Source: Hyphomonas beringensis (GTDB lineage Bacteria > Pseudomonadota > Alphaproteobacteria > Caulobacterales > Hyphomonadaceae). Taken from it: a stretch of DNA of 64,000 nt. The notes below the pieces were generated by a model that was given only the letters and a program-made list of their open reading frames with translations, searched no databases and had not been told where the DNA came from. The stretch spans positions 1 to 64,000 of the forward strand of contig NZ_AWFF01000032.1 of the NCBI RefSeq assembly GCF_000682755.1. Direction: 5' to 3'. The translations under genes and the position numbers were made by a program. Of the stretch, positions 42,378 through 50,939 are shown one piece after another (the first letter of the stretch is position 1; every line of letters starts with the position of its first letter).

Positions 42378-43238
42378 CTAGTCCCGCTTCAGGCGGGCAA
42401 TAAGGCTGGATGTATCCCAACGCCGGCCGCCCATGGCCTGCACGTCAGCATAATACTGGTCGACCGTCGCAGTCAGCGGCAGGCTGGCGCCATTCTCACG
42501 CGCGGCCTCCAGCGTGATGCGCAGATCCTTGCGCATCCAGTCGACGGCAAAGCCATGATCGAACTTGCCCGCGACCATGGTTTTCCAGCGGTTCTCCATC
42601 TGCCAGCTCTGCGCGGCGCCGCCGCTGATCGCCTCGATCACCTTGGCGGCGTCCAGTCCGGCCTGTTCGGCAAAGTGCAGGCCTTCCGACAGGCCCTGAA
42701 CGATGCCGGCAATGCAAATCTGGTTGACGGATTTGGCGAGCTGGCCTGCGCCGCTCTCACCGATAAGGGTCATCTTCTTGCCGAAGGCAGCCATCACGGG
42801 TTCGGCCTTGGCGAAGGCTTTCTCGTCGCCGCCGCACATGATGGTCAGCTGGCCATTGATGGCCCCGGCCTCACCACCGCTGATCGGCGCATCCAGAAAG
42901 CGCGCGCCTTTTACGCGGCAGCGCTCGTCCAGTTCGCGCGCCAGGCCTGCTGAGGCGGTTGTGTGGTCCACCACGATCATGCCCGCGCCAAGGCTCGGCT
43001 CCAGCTGGGCGAAGACTTCGCTCACATCCGGATCATCGCCGAGGCAGAGGAATACGAATTCCGCACCGAAGGCCGCGTCGCCGGGGGTCTTGGCAATATC
43101 GCCCTTGTGCTGGGCGGCCCAGCCCTTGCTCTTTGCTTCCGTGCGGTTCCAAACGGTCACCTCATGGCCCTTTGCCGCCAGATGCCCCGCCATGTGAAAG
43201 CCCATCACTCCAAGGCCTAGAAAAGCCGTCCGCGCCAT
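42378..43238 (-). CDS. NAD(P)-dependent reductase of the 3-hydroxyisobutyrate dehydrogenase family
   Basis: A 286-residue beta-hydroxyacid dehydrogenase. Rossmann motif FLGLGVMGFHMAGHLAAKGHEVTVWNRT, the substrate motif FLDAPISGGEAGAINGQLTIMCGG, and the catalytic-Lys helix GAGQLAKSVNQICIAGIVQGLSEGLHFAEQAGLD are all present. Members oxidise or reduce 3-hydroxyisobutyrate, tartronate semialdehyde or succinate semialdehyde; the C-terminal helix DLRITLEAARENGASLPLTATVDQYYADVQAMGG does not distinguish these. A strong GGAGAGA site precedes the ATG. It forms an operon with the DUF389 gene. Confidence 0.92.
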   Translation of the reverse strand: MARTAFLGLGVMGFHMAGHLAAKGHEVTVWNRTEAKSKGWAAQHKGDIAKTPGDAAFGAEFVFLCLGDDPDVSEVFAQLEPSLGAGMIVVDHTTASAGLARELDERCRVKGARFLDAPISGGEAGAINGQLTIMCGGDEKAFAKAEPVMAAFGKKMTLIGESGAGQLAKSVNQICIAGIVQGLSEGLHFAEQAGLDAAKVIEAISGGAAQSWQMENRWKTMVAGKFDHGFAVDWMRKDLRITLEAARENGASLPLTATVDQYYADVQAMGGRRWDTSSLIARLKRD

Positions 43239-43338
43239 AAACTATCTCTCCTGAATTGAATCCGCTTTCCATCACGCCGCTAGACGTCTCGGATTCTTGA
43301 CCCCATTAGTACTAGAAGGGTGAGGGGGGAAAACAAGG

Positions 43339-44040
43339 ATGCTGGAATTTATTACGCAGGGACCGGGTGGTTTTTGCAGCTGGCTGTCAAATCAGGGCGC
43401 GCAGTGTTCGACACCGGTATTCGCCCTGAATATCTGGAATCTTCTGTCCGGCTTTGTGCTGTTTCTGATTGGCTGGATGGTTGCTGCGTTCATCATCAGA
43501 TACCGCAGCCTGCACACATTTCAGATCACCCACGGCATAACCCTGCCTCACAGATCCATGGATGATGTGAACATCATCAAGATGCATCCTTATCGTATGC
43601 GGGATCTGCTGGAAGAAAAACGGCTGGCCAAGCTGGGGCCAAAAGAGCTGACTGCCAAGCTGAACGAGAAGTACGAGAACCGCTATTTTGTGGTCATATT
43701 CCGCGAGAACAGCAAAACCGTCCTCAAGCGCGAACTCAAAATCCTGCCGGTTTGGGTAAAAACCAAGGAAAATGAAGTCCGCGCCGATGGGGAAACAGCA
43801 CGCCTGCTGAAGAAGGGCAGCGCCAGCCTTAGAGATGATGATACCGATTCATCACACGGCGTGGATGGCGTTTTTGACCTGTTTGTCCGGCCCATCAGAT
43901 GGTGGGATGTTCGCCATTGGCTATTCCACCCGAACCGTGAAGTAAAAGTAGGGGTTCGTGTGGCGTTTTTCATAACTGCGCTGGAATACTCCTCAGACAT
44001 ATGGAGAGTCATAAGGGCCGTGCTGACCGCGCCTTTTTGA
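43339..44040 (+). CDS. Hypothetical protein with one or two membrane segments
   Basis: A 233-residue protein, no family recognised. One clear helix is NIWNLLSGFVLFLIGWMVAAFII (32-54), followed by a basic juxtamembrane stretch and a soluble domain (HPYRMRDLLEEKRLAKLGPKELTAKLNEKYENRYFVVIFREN), then SLRDDDTDSSHGVDGVFDLFVRPIRWWDVRHWLF and a hydrophobic C-terminal segment. The start is supported by a GAGGGGGGAAAACAAGG region. It may function next to the MotB-like gene that follows in the same direction, but nothing in the sequence proves this. Confidence 0.6.
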   Translation: MLEFITQGPGGFCSWLSNQGAQCSTPVFALNIWNLLSGFVLFLIGWMVAAFIIRYRSLHTFQITHGITLPHRSMDDVNIIKMHPYRMRDLLEEKRLAKLGPKELTAKLNEKYENRYFVVIFRENSKTVLKRELKILPVWVKTKENEVRADGETARLLKKGSASLRDDDTDSSHGVDGVFDLFVRPIRWWDVRHWLFHPNREVKVGVRVAFFITALEYSSDIWRVIRAVLTAPF

Positions 44041-44159
44041 GCCCGCCCTCCTGATACGGTTTCCATTGAATTTCATGGAAATCGGCACGTTTGTTTCCAA
44101 CGGAGATTCACCAAGACCTGATACACAATCCCTTCCATTCAGAAGGATTGGGACGGATT

Positions 44160-44849
44160 ATGGCGCATGCCACCACCACTATGCAGCACCATCGGGCAGG
44201 CAGAAGGCCTGCCTTGCCTGCACGGCGCCTGGGCACCTGGAAGCTGGCCTATGCCGACTTCCTGACGGCCCTTATGGCGTTCTTTCTTCTGCTCTGGCTG
44301 GTCAGTGGCGTCTCGCCAAATGCACGCGGCGAAATCGCTGATTTCTTCAATAATGGCAAAACTGCCAGCGCCAGCACCCTGGTGAACATTCGCCCGAGCG
44401 AAACCCAGCGCCTCTACAGTCTTCTGTCTTCCGATGCCGCCCTTCAGAGCGCCGGAGACAATATCGTGCTGACCCGCAAGGCCAATGGCGTGCGAATCGA
44501 TCTGATCGATTCAGAGGCCCGCCCTTTGTTTGCAATGAACGAGTCCGGCTTCACCCCGGCTGGCGCACAGCTGATGGACACCGTCGGACAGCGCCTTTCC
44601 ACCCTTGATATGCCCCTCACCATTGAAGGCCATACCGACGCCTTTCCGAGCACGGATTCGGGGCGTAGCAATTGGGATATCTCTTCCGAACGCGCAAATG
44701 CCGCCCGCCGCGCCCTGACTGCTGCAGGCATTACAGACAGCCGCATCCGAGCTGTCACGGGCCTGGCCGCCACACGCCCCCTTTATGCGGGGCAGCCCCA
44801 CTTGCCAGCAAACCGCCGCGTGAGCATACTGTTGCAAGTTGACGGCTGA
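44160..44849 (+). CDS. MotB/OmpA-domain protein without an adjacent MotA
   Basis: A 229-residue protein built like a flagellar stator B subunit but shorter. The basic cytosolic head HHRAGRRPALPARRLGTWKLAYADFLTALMAFFLLLWLVSG holds the Tyr-Ala-Asp-Phe-Leu proton-channel motif; a plug-like segment SPNARGEIADFFNNG follows. The OmpA-like peptidoglycan domain has LTIEGHTDAFPSTDSGRSNWDISSERANAARRAL, ending LPANRRVSILLQVDG. ATG 44160 was chosen over an upstream in-frame ATG that adds 23 residues before the basic head. No motA or flagellar gene is in the window, so it may be a stray stator half or act in cell-wall anchoring or gliding. Confidence 0.88.
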   Translation: MAHATTTMQHHRAGRRPALPARRLGTWKLAYADFLTALMAFFLLLWLVSGVSPNARGEIADFFNNGKTASASTLVNIRPSETQRLYSLLSSDAALQSAGDNIVLTRKANGVRIDLIDSEARPLFAMNESGFTPAGAQLMDTVGQRLSTLDMPLTIEGHTDAFPSTDSGRSNWDISSERANAARRALTAAGITDSRIRAVTGLAATRPLYAGQPHLPANRRVSILLQVDG

Positions 44850-44891
44850 CCTGACTGGTAAGCCGGGGCGCGCTGATGAACCGGAGCCACA

Positions 44892-46736
44892 ATGTTGAGT
44901 GAACTGGCCGCAACCTGGCCCATGTGGGCGAGTCTCGCTGTCGTGTGCGCGGCAATCGCCTTTTACATGCTCGACAAATGGTCGATGGAGCTGGTCTCCG
45001 TCTGCGTGATGGCTGCGCTGCTGGTGCTGTTTACCTTCCCTGGCGCACATGGCGCGGATGGCGCACCAATCAGCGCGGCAGACTTGCTGTCCGGCTTTGG
45101 CAACCCCGCCCTGATCACGATCATGGCGCTGCTTGTGGTCGGCCAGGGCCTGTTCCAGACCGGCGCGCTCGAGGGGCCGACTAAGGCCCTGCTGGCAGGT
45201 TATGACAAGCGGCCCACCATAACGCTGGTGCTGGCCTTTCTGGCGGTCTTCGTGACCAGCGCCTTCGTGAACAATACGCCTATCGTCATCATGTTCCTGC
45301 CCGTGATGACGGCCATCGCGATGCGCATGAACACGCCGCAATCAAAGCTGATGATGCCGCTCAGCTATGCCTCTATCTTTGCCGGCATGACGACGCTGAT
45401 CGGCACGTCGACCAACCTGCTGGCGGCGGAATCCTATCTGCGGATCACCGGCCAGCAACTCGGCTTTTTTGACCAGACGCCGCTGGGCCTGATCCTGGCG
45501 GGGGCCGGTTTCCTCTACCTTATCGTCTTCTCTCGCTTCCTGCTGCCGAACCGGCGCGGCATGTCGGATGACATCGTGCAGCCTTCCGGCAAGCAATTCG
45601 TGGCGCAGATTGAAGTGACCAATGGCCACTTCCTGCAAGGCAAGAAACCGATCGCCGGCATGTTCACGGACCTGCCGGACATGACGGTGCGGATGATCCA
45701 GCGCGGCGAACGCGCGATCCTGCCGCCCTATGAAGACATTGCGCTACAGGCCGGGGATCTCGTGATTATCGCGGCCACACGCTCGGCGCTGCAAAACGTG
45801 CTCGCCCGCCAGCCGGACTTCCTGCAGCAGGTCTGGCAGGCCTCCGGCGTGGATCTGGAAGAAAATGGCAAGCCGAGCACGCTGGCGCTGACCGAAGCGG
45901 TGATCGCGCCAGGCTCCCGCATGGTCGGACGCACGGTGGAGATGCTGGGCTTTCGCCGCCTGACGCGCGCGGTGACGCTGGGCATTCAGCGCCGCAGCCG
46001 CATGATCCGCACCAAGCTGGGCGAGATCCGGCTGGAATCCGGGGACACGCTGCTGCTGTGCGGCCCCGTGGAAGCCTTCCGCGAGCTGCGTTCCAGCCGC
46101 GACCTGATCATGCTGGAATGGTCCCAGACCGAAATTCCGCTGACAACGAAAGCGCTGGCGGCGCGGATAATTTCAGTCTGTCTGGTGCTTGGCGCGGCGA
46201 GTGGGATCGTCTCCATCCTGCACGCATCTGTCCTGGCGGCCGTGGCGATGCTGATCGCGGGCTGTCTCAATACGCGGCAGGCGGCGCGCTCTCTGGACCT
46301 GCGCATCTTCCTGGTGATCGGCGCAGCGCTGGCCATGGGCATGGCGCTGGAGAAAACCGGCGCGGCGGCGATGATCGCACATGCCGTTGTGAACCTGGCC
46401 TCTCCGTTCGGAACGCTGGCGGTTCTGTCTGCCATTTTCCTGGCCGTGGCCATCCTGACCAATCTGCTGTCCAATGCCGCGACGGCCATTCTGTTCTCGC
46501 CGATTGCCCTGTCAGCTGCGGCGGAATTGAACATCGACAACCCGCTGCCATTCCTTCTAGCGGTCATTTATGGGGCAAACTGCAGTTTTGCGACGCCAAT
46601 TGCCTATCAGACAAACATGCTGGTGATGGGCCCTGGACACTATAAATTCAGGGACTTCATGACATTTGGCGCGCCTCTGGTATTCATATTATGGTTCGTG
46701 TTTACGCTATTCGCCCCTTGGCGGTTTGATCTGTAA
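44892..46736 (+). CDS. SLC13-type permease with RCK_C (TrkA-C) domains
   Basis: A 614-residue sodium/anion symporter of the DASS group. N-terminal helices include WSMELVSVCVMAALLVLFTFPG, FGNPALITIMALLVVGQGLFQTG, and SAFVNNTPIVIMFLPVMTAIAMRM ... YASIFAGMTTLIGTSTNLLAAE, the SNT-type motif. Two RCK_C domains lie between the membrane halves (EVTNGHFLQGKKPIAGMFTDLPDMTVRMIQRGERAILPPYEDIALQAGDLVII and VIAPGSRMVGRTVEMLGFRR). The second half ends NLLSNAATAILFSPIALS and GANCSFATPIAYQTNMLVMGPGHY. Homologues carry sulfate or dicarboxylates; the substrate is not predicted here. A CCGGAG ribosome site is present. Confidence 0.92.
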   Translation: MLSELAATWPMWASLAVVCAAIAFYMLDKWSMELVSVCVMAALLVLFTFPGAHGADGAPISAADLLSGFGNPALITIMALLVVGQGLFQTGALEGPTKALLAGYDKRPTITLVLAFLAVFVTSAFVNNTPIVIMFLPVMTAIAMRMNTPQSKLMMPLSYASIFAGMTTLIGTSTNLLAAESYLRITGQQLGFFDQTPLGLILAGAGFLYLIVFSRFLLPNRRGMSDDIVQPSGKQFVAQIEVTNGHFLQGKKPIAGMFTDLPDMTVRMIQRGERAILPPYEDIALQAGDLVIIAATRSALQNVLARQPDFLQQVWQASGVDLEENGKPSTLALTEAVIAPGSRMVGRTVEMLGFRRLTRAVTLGIQRRSRMIRTKLGEIRLESGDTLLLCGPVEAFRELRSSRDLIMLEWSQTEIPLTTKALAARIISVCLVLGAASGIVSILHASVLAAVAMLIAGCLNTRQAARSLDLRIFLVIGAALAMGMALEKTGAAAMIAHAVVNLASPFGTLAVLSAIFLAVAILTNLLSNAATAILFSPIALSAAAELNIDNPLPFLLAVIYGANCSFATPIAYQTNMLVMGPGHYKFRDFMTFGAPLVFILWFVFTLFAPWRFDL

Positions 46737-46752
46737 GTGTATCGTCGCAATT

Positions 46753-47514
46753 ATGAGGTTTACGGACTCCCAGATATTGCCCCCGGGGCTTGAACGGTCA
46801 CTCCGCTTTTACGTGACCAGCCCGAGCCCGTGCCCCTATCTGCCGGGTCTGAAGGAACGCAAGGCCTTCACCAATCTGGCTATCGGCAGCGAAGCCGACA
46901 GCGTGCACAACTCACTCAGCCATGCAGGCTTTCGCCGCAGCCAGACGATTGCCTATCGCCCGGCCTGCCCGCGCTGCAATGCCTGCCGCAGTGTGCGCGT
47001 GAACTCACGGGAATTCGAACTCTCCCGCAATGACCGCCGGGCGCTAAAGCGGAACGAGTCTCTTGTGCGCCGCCCCGTCGAGTCAGCCCCAACACGCGAG
47101 CAATACCGCCTGCTGAAAGCCTATGTGAAGCATCGCCACGACAAGGGCGGCATGTCGGACATGAGCTATCGGGACTATAGCGCCATGGTGGGCGCCAGCC
47201 CGGTGAAAAGCCTGATCTTCGAATATCGCGAAGGCCCGGAAGACGACGCGCCGCTGGTGGCCGCGTCGATCACTGATGTCCTGCGCGACGGCCTTTCCAT
47301 GGTCTACACCTTCTTTGACCCGGAGCATGAAGGCCGTGGCCTGGGCCATTACATGATCCTGGACCACATTCTTCATGCGCATGACCTGGGCCTGCCGCAT
47401 GTCTATCTGGGCTATTGGGTCAAAGGCAGCCCGAAAATGGATTACAAGCGGCGCTATAAGCCGTTGGAGGTTCTCGATGGCGACACATGGCGGTTGCTGA
47501 GAGACGATGAATAA
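46753..47514 (+). CDS. bpt: Aspartate/glutamate leucyl(arginyl)transferase, N-end-rule enzyme
   Basis: A 253-residue enzyme that transfers an amino acid from aminoacyl-tRNA to proteins with N-terminal Asp or Glu, marking them for ClpS/ClpAP degradation. MRFTDSQ was chosen as start; longer frames run into the permease gene. The conserved Cys-rich N-domain is SPCPYLPGLKERKAF and ACPRCNACRSVRV (C72, C75, C78), and the transferase domain has DKGGMSDMSYRDY, AASITDVLRDGLSMVYTFFDPEHEGRGLGHYMILDHI and YLGYWVKGSPKMDYKRRYKPLE, all family signatures. It follows the permease by 16 bases and has a weak ribosome site. Confidence 0.95.
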   Translation: MRFTDSQILPPGLERSLRFYVTSPSPCPYLPGLKERKAFTNLAIGSEADSVHNSLSHAGFRRSQTIAYRPACPRCNACRSVRVNSREFELSRNDRRALKRNESLVRRPVESAPTREQYRLLKAYVKHRHDKGGMSDMSYRDYSAMVGASPVKSLIFEYREGPEDDAPLVAASITDVLRDGLSMVYTFFDPEHEGRGLGHYMILDHILHAHDLGLPHVYLGYWVKGSPKMDYKRRYKPLEVLDGDTWRLLRDDE

Positions 47515-47569
47515 AACGTTGCGACCGCGACACGGCTGAGCGCCGGCGCAGACGCACGGGGGAGAGGAT

Positions 47570-48679
47570 ATGATCCACAGACGTAACCTGCTGGGCGCAG
47601 GGGCACTGGGCCTTGCCGGCGCGGCAGCCGCCTTTGCCAATCCGGAGAAAGCCGCTGACCTGGCCGCCCCGGCGATTGCGCGCAACCGGCGCCGCTTCAA
47701 CATGGTCACCACCTGGCCAAAAGGCTTGCCGGGCCTTGGCGAAGCGGCCGAACGCGTGGCGCAGCGCATTCAGACAATGTCTGACGGCCTGATGGAAGTG
47801 AAAGTCTATGCGGCGGGCGAACTGGTGCCGCCATTTGAATGTTTCGATGCCGTCTCGAATGGCTCGGCCGACATGTATCATGGCGCGGAATATTACTGGA
47901 CGGCGAAGTCCACCGGCTTTCCCTTCTTCACCGCCGTGCCCTTCGGCATGACGGCGCAGGAGATCATGGGCTGGATCGACTTTGGCGGTGGCCAGGAATT
48001 GTGGGATGAATTGTCGGGCCAGTTCGGCATCAAATCCTTTCAGGCAGCTAATACCGGCCACCAGATGGGCGGCTGGTTCCGCAAGGAGATCAACAGCCTG
48101 GATGATCTGGTCGGCCTGAAGATGCGCATTCCGGGACAGGGCGGCGACGTGCTGCGCGCGCTTGGCGGATCGGCCATCGCGCTGCCCGGCGGCGAGATTT
48201 ATCAGGCCCTTCAGACCGGCTCAATCGACGCAACCGAATGGGTCGGCCCGTGGAATGACTATTATCTCGGCTTCTATCGGGAGGCGCCCTACTATTACGG
48301 CCCCGGCTTCCATGAGCCCGGCGCGAGCCTGGCCGTGGGCATGAACCGCCGCGTCTGGGATGATCTGACGCCCGGAGAGCAAGCGATCATTCAGGCCGCC
48401 TGTGAAAGCGTGAACCATACATCGCTGGGCGAGTTCACCTATCAGAACTCGGTTCATCTCGACCTGCTGGTCAACGATCATGGCGTGCAGATGCGCAGCT
48501 TTCCGGATGAGGTTGTTTCCCGCATGGCAGAGGCGGCCTGGGATATCCGCGCCGCCTCTGGCCGCGATGGCATTGAAAAGCGCATTTATGAGAGCTTTGA
48601 GAAGTCGCTGAAGCTGATGCGCGGATGGGCGGATGTGTCTGACGGCCCGTATTATGCCGCCCGCGCGGCGAACAAGTAG
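47570..48679 (+). CDS. TRAP transporter binding protein (DctP/TakP-like), Tat-type signal
   Basis: A 369-residue periplasmic binding protein of the TakP group, which binds pyruvate and other 2-oxoacids. The N-terminus MIHRRNLLGAGALGLAGAAAAFA has an RR-N-L-L twin-arginine-like signal. Body motifs: FNMVTTWPKGLPGLGEAAERVAQRI, DAVSNGSADMYHGAEYYW, FQAANTGHQMGGWFRKEI, GLKMRIPGQGGDVLRALGGSAIALPGGEIYQALQTGSIDATEWVGPWNDY, close to the TakP ligand-site arrangement. It is the first gene of the TRAP operon, with a strong GGGAGAGGAT site. The 2-oxoacid assignment is by similarity and by the aminotransferase at the end of the operon. Confidence 0.9.
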   Translation: MIHRRNLLGAGALGLAGAAAAFANPEKAADLAAPAIARNRRRFNMVTTWPKGLPGLGEAAERVAQRIQTMSDGLMEVKVYAAGELVPPFECFDAVSNGSADMYHGAEYYWTAKSTGFPFFTAVPFGMTAQEIMGWIDFGGGQELWDELSGQFGIKSFQAANTGHQMGGWFRKEINSLDDLVGLKMRIPGQGGDVLRALGGSAIALPGGEIYQALQTGSIDATEWVGPWNDYYLGFYREAPYYYGPGFHEPGASLAVGMNRRVWDDLTPGEQAIIQAACESVNHTSLGEFTYQNSVHLDLLVNDHGVQMRSFPDEVVSRMAEAAWDIRAASGRDGIEKRIYESFEKSLKLMRGWADVSDGPYYAARAANK

Positions 48680-48696
48680 ACGGACGCGGGGTGGGC

Positions 48697-49362
48697 ATGT
48701 CTGCGGATGTTTTTCTGACACTGGGCGGATGGCTGAACTGGCTGGGCCTTGCCCTTTCACCCTTGCTGCTGCTGCCCCTCATCGTAACGATCTGGCCGGA
48801 CCCGGTTGAAGGCCCTGCCAAATGGCTGAGCCGCAGGATCGACGCGATCTCCGGCTGGGCGTTGGGCGGGGCGATTGCCAGCGCGATCATCCTGGTGATG
48901 GCGCAGCTGATGGTGGTTTTGTTGCGCTATGCGTTCGGCATGTCCTTCACTTGGCTGAACGAGATCGTGATCTATGCCTTTGCGGCAATGTTCATGCTGG
49001 GCGCGGCCTCAGCCCTGCGTGATGATGCGCATGTCCGTGTGGACATTCTGCGCCCGCGCTTCGGGCCGAGCGGACGCAACTGGGTTGAACTGGCTGGCAT
49101 CTATCTGTTCCTGTTTCCGATCTGCATCCGCCTGCTGGCGATGACGGAACAGGGGCTCGCACGCAGCTGGGCCTTGTTTGAGGGCTCACGCGAATCCGAT
49201 GGGCTGCCGCTGCTGTTCCTGTTCAAGACATTGCTGCCGGTCTTTGCCGTGTTGATGCTGGTGCAGGGCCTGTCGGAAGCGCTGAAAGCGGCGCTACGCC
49301 TGACCGGCAAGCTGGAAGACACGCCGGAAGAAGACCCCCATGGAGGCATCCATGGAGCTTGA
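48697..49362 (+). CDS. TRAP transporter small permease (DctQ)
   Basis: A 221-residue membrane subunit with four helices: LNWLGLALSPLLLLPLIVTIW, ALGGAIASAIILVMAQLMVVLLRYAFGMSFTWLNEIVIYAFAAMFMLGAASALRDDAHVRVD, LFPICIRLLAM and LLFLFKTLLPVFAVLMLVQGLSEAL. The block FTWLNEIVIYAFAAMFMLG followed by HVRVD is the DctQ signature. The ATG at MSADVFLTLGG was chosen over a GTG two codons earlier, because the GGGGTGGG stretch sits just upstream. It overlaps the DctM gene by 11 bases. Confidence 0.92.
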   Translation: MSADVFLTLGGWLNWLGLALSPLLLLPLIVTIWPDPVEGPAKWLSRRIDAISGWALGGAIASAIILVMAQLMVVLLRYAFGMSFTWLNEIVIYAFAAMFMLGAASALRDDAHVRVDILRPRFGPSGRNWVELAGIYLFLFPICIRLLAMTEQGLARSWALFEGSRESDGLPLLFLFKTLLPVFAVLMLVQGLSEALKAALRLTGKLEDTPEEDPHGGIHGA

Positions 49363-50938
49363 GGTGATCCTGGCGCTTTCGATGTTTGCCTGCGCCATTG
49401 CGGCGCTGCTGGCCGGCTATCAGGTGGCGCTGACCCTGGGCGGCGTGGCGTTGCTGTTCGCGCTGGCCGGGATTGGCATGGGCGTGTTCGACGAGGCCTT
49501 TCTGCGCAATCTGCCGAGCCGCATTCTTGGCGGATCGATCATGCAGAATACGACGCTGATCGCCGTGCCGCTATTCGTGCTGATGGGCGTGATCCTGGAG
49601 CGATCACGTGTAGCGGAAGACCTGTTGCACATTGCCAGCCGCCTGCTGGGCAAGGTACGCGGCGGGCTAGGCTATGCCGTGGTTCTGGTCGGCGCGTTGT
49701 TGGCGGCCTCCACCGGGATTGTTGGCGCGACGGTGATTACGATGACGCTGATCGCCCTGCCGACCATGCTGCGCCAGGGTTATGATCCGCGGCTTGCGAC
49801 CGGCACCATCGCGGCCTCTGGCACGCTGGGGCAGATCATTCCGCCGTCCATCGTGCTGATCCTGCTGGCGGACGCGATTTCCAATGCGGCGAGCCAGGCC
49901 AGTCAGGCGACCGGCGCGGCGGGGTCTTTCGTGGTTTCTGTGGGCGATCTGTTTGCGGGCGCGCTGATCCCCGGCCTCTTGCTGGTGGGATTGTACCTCG
50001 CATGGATCGCCATCACAGCCATCTGGAAACCCGAACGCTGTCCGCCGGTTGAGCAGGATGACAGCCCGCCGCTGACGGCCAAGGAAATCGCCTTCGGCCT
50101 GGGCGCACCTCTGGTGCTGATCTTTGCTGTGCTTGGCGCGATCCTGGGCGGCGTCGCCCCGCCAACAGAGGCCGCCGTGATTGGCGTGGCCGGCGCGATC
50201 CTTCTGGCCGGACTGAGGCTGGCGGATGAAGATCGTGAGCGACGTGTCAGCTGGCTGTTGATGGCCGGACTGCTCAGCGTGGTGGCGATTGTGTGCCTGC
50301 GCAATCTGTTCGATCTGCGCACCGGAGTCGCCTCGATTGGCAGGGCCAATGAAGTCGGCATCCTGCTGACCGGTCTGGCCTGTCTTGTTTTCTTCGCTGC
50401 CGTGGCGGCGGGCCTGATCGTGCTGCGCCGGATGCGGCAGCTGCTGCCCGCGCTGAAGAGTGCGACGCAGATTACCAGCATGGTGTTCCTGATCCTGATC
50501 GGCGCGTCTCTGTTCAGCCTCGTCTTCCGCGGCTATGGCGGCGACGACATCATCGCAGATGTGCTGCACGCCATGCCGGGTGGCAAATGGGGCGCCCTGG
50601 CCATGACCATGATCGTGATGTTCGTGCTGGGCTTCTTCCTGGACTTTATCGAGATCGTGTTCGTCGTGGTGCCTCTGGTGGCACCGCCCCTGATCATTCT
50701 GGGGTTTGACCCGGTCTGGCTGGCCATTCTGATGGCGCTGAACCTGCAGACCAGTTTCCTGACGCCGCCCTTTGGCTTCGCCCTGTTCTATCTGCGCGGC
50801 GCGGCCCCGGCGAGCGTCAAGACGATGGATATCTGGCGCGGGGCAATGCCGTTCATTGTGTTGCAGGTGTTGCTGATCACGCTGGTTGCGGCAATTCCGG
50901 CCTTGGCAACCTGGCTGCCGGGCATTACTGCCCGGTAG
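49352..50938 (+). CDS. TRAP transporter large permease (DctM), long form
   Basis: A 528-residue permease, about 100 longer than common DctM because of an insert around residues 285-390 (LADEDRERRVSWLLMAGLLSVVAIVCLRNLFDLRTG and later). The core blocks are SIVLILLADAISNA, LVGALLAASTGIVGATVITMTLIALPTMLRQGYDPRLATGTIAASGTLGQIIPPSIVLI, FGLGAPLVLIFAVLGAILGGVAPPTEAAVIGVAGA and LNLQTSFLTPPFGFALFYLRG. Of two candidate starts, the second (MELEVILALS) is preceded by GGAGG with 6 bases of spacing, which decides it. Long DctM subunits accompany TakP-like binding proteins. Confidence 0.92.
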   Translation: MELEVILALSMFACAIAALLAGYQVALTLGGVALLFALAGIGMGVFDEAFLRNLPSRILGGSIMQNTTLIAVPLFVLMGVILERSRVAEDLLHIASRLLGKVRGGLGYAVVLVGALLAASTGIVGATVITMTLIALPTMLRQGYDPRLATGTIAASGTLGQIIPPSIVLILLADAISNAASQASQATGAAGSFVVSVGDLFAGALIPGLLLVGLYLAWIAITAIWKPERCPPVEQDDSPPLTAKEIAFGLGAPLVLIFAVLGAILGGVAPPTEAAVIGVAGAILLAGLRLADEDRERRVSWLLMAGLLSVVAIVCLRNLFDLRTGVASIGRANEVGILLTGLACLVFFAAVAAGLIVLRRMRQLLPALKSATQITSMVFLILIGASLFSLVFRGYGGDDIIADVLHAMPGGKWGALAMTMIVMFVLGFFLDFIEIVFVVVPLVAPPLIILGFDPVWLAILMALNLQTSFLTPPFGFALFYLRGAAPASVKTMDIWRGAMPFIVLQVLLITLVAAIPALATWLPGITAR

Positions 50939-50939
50939 T

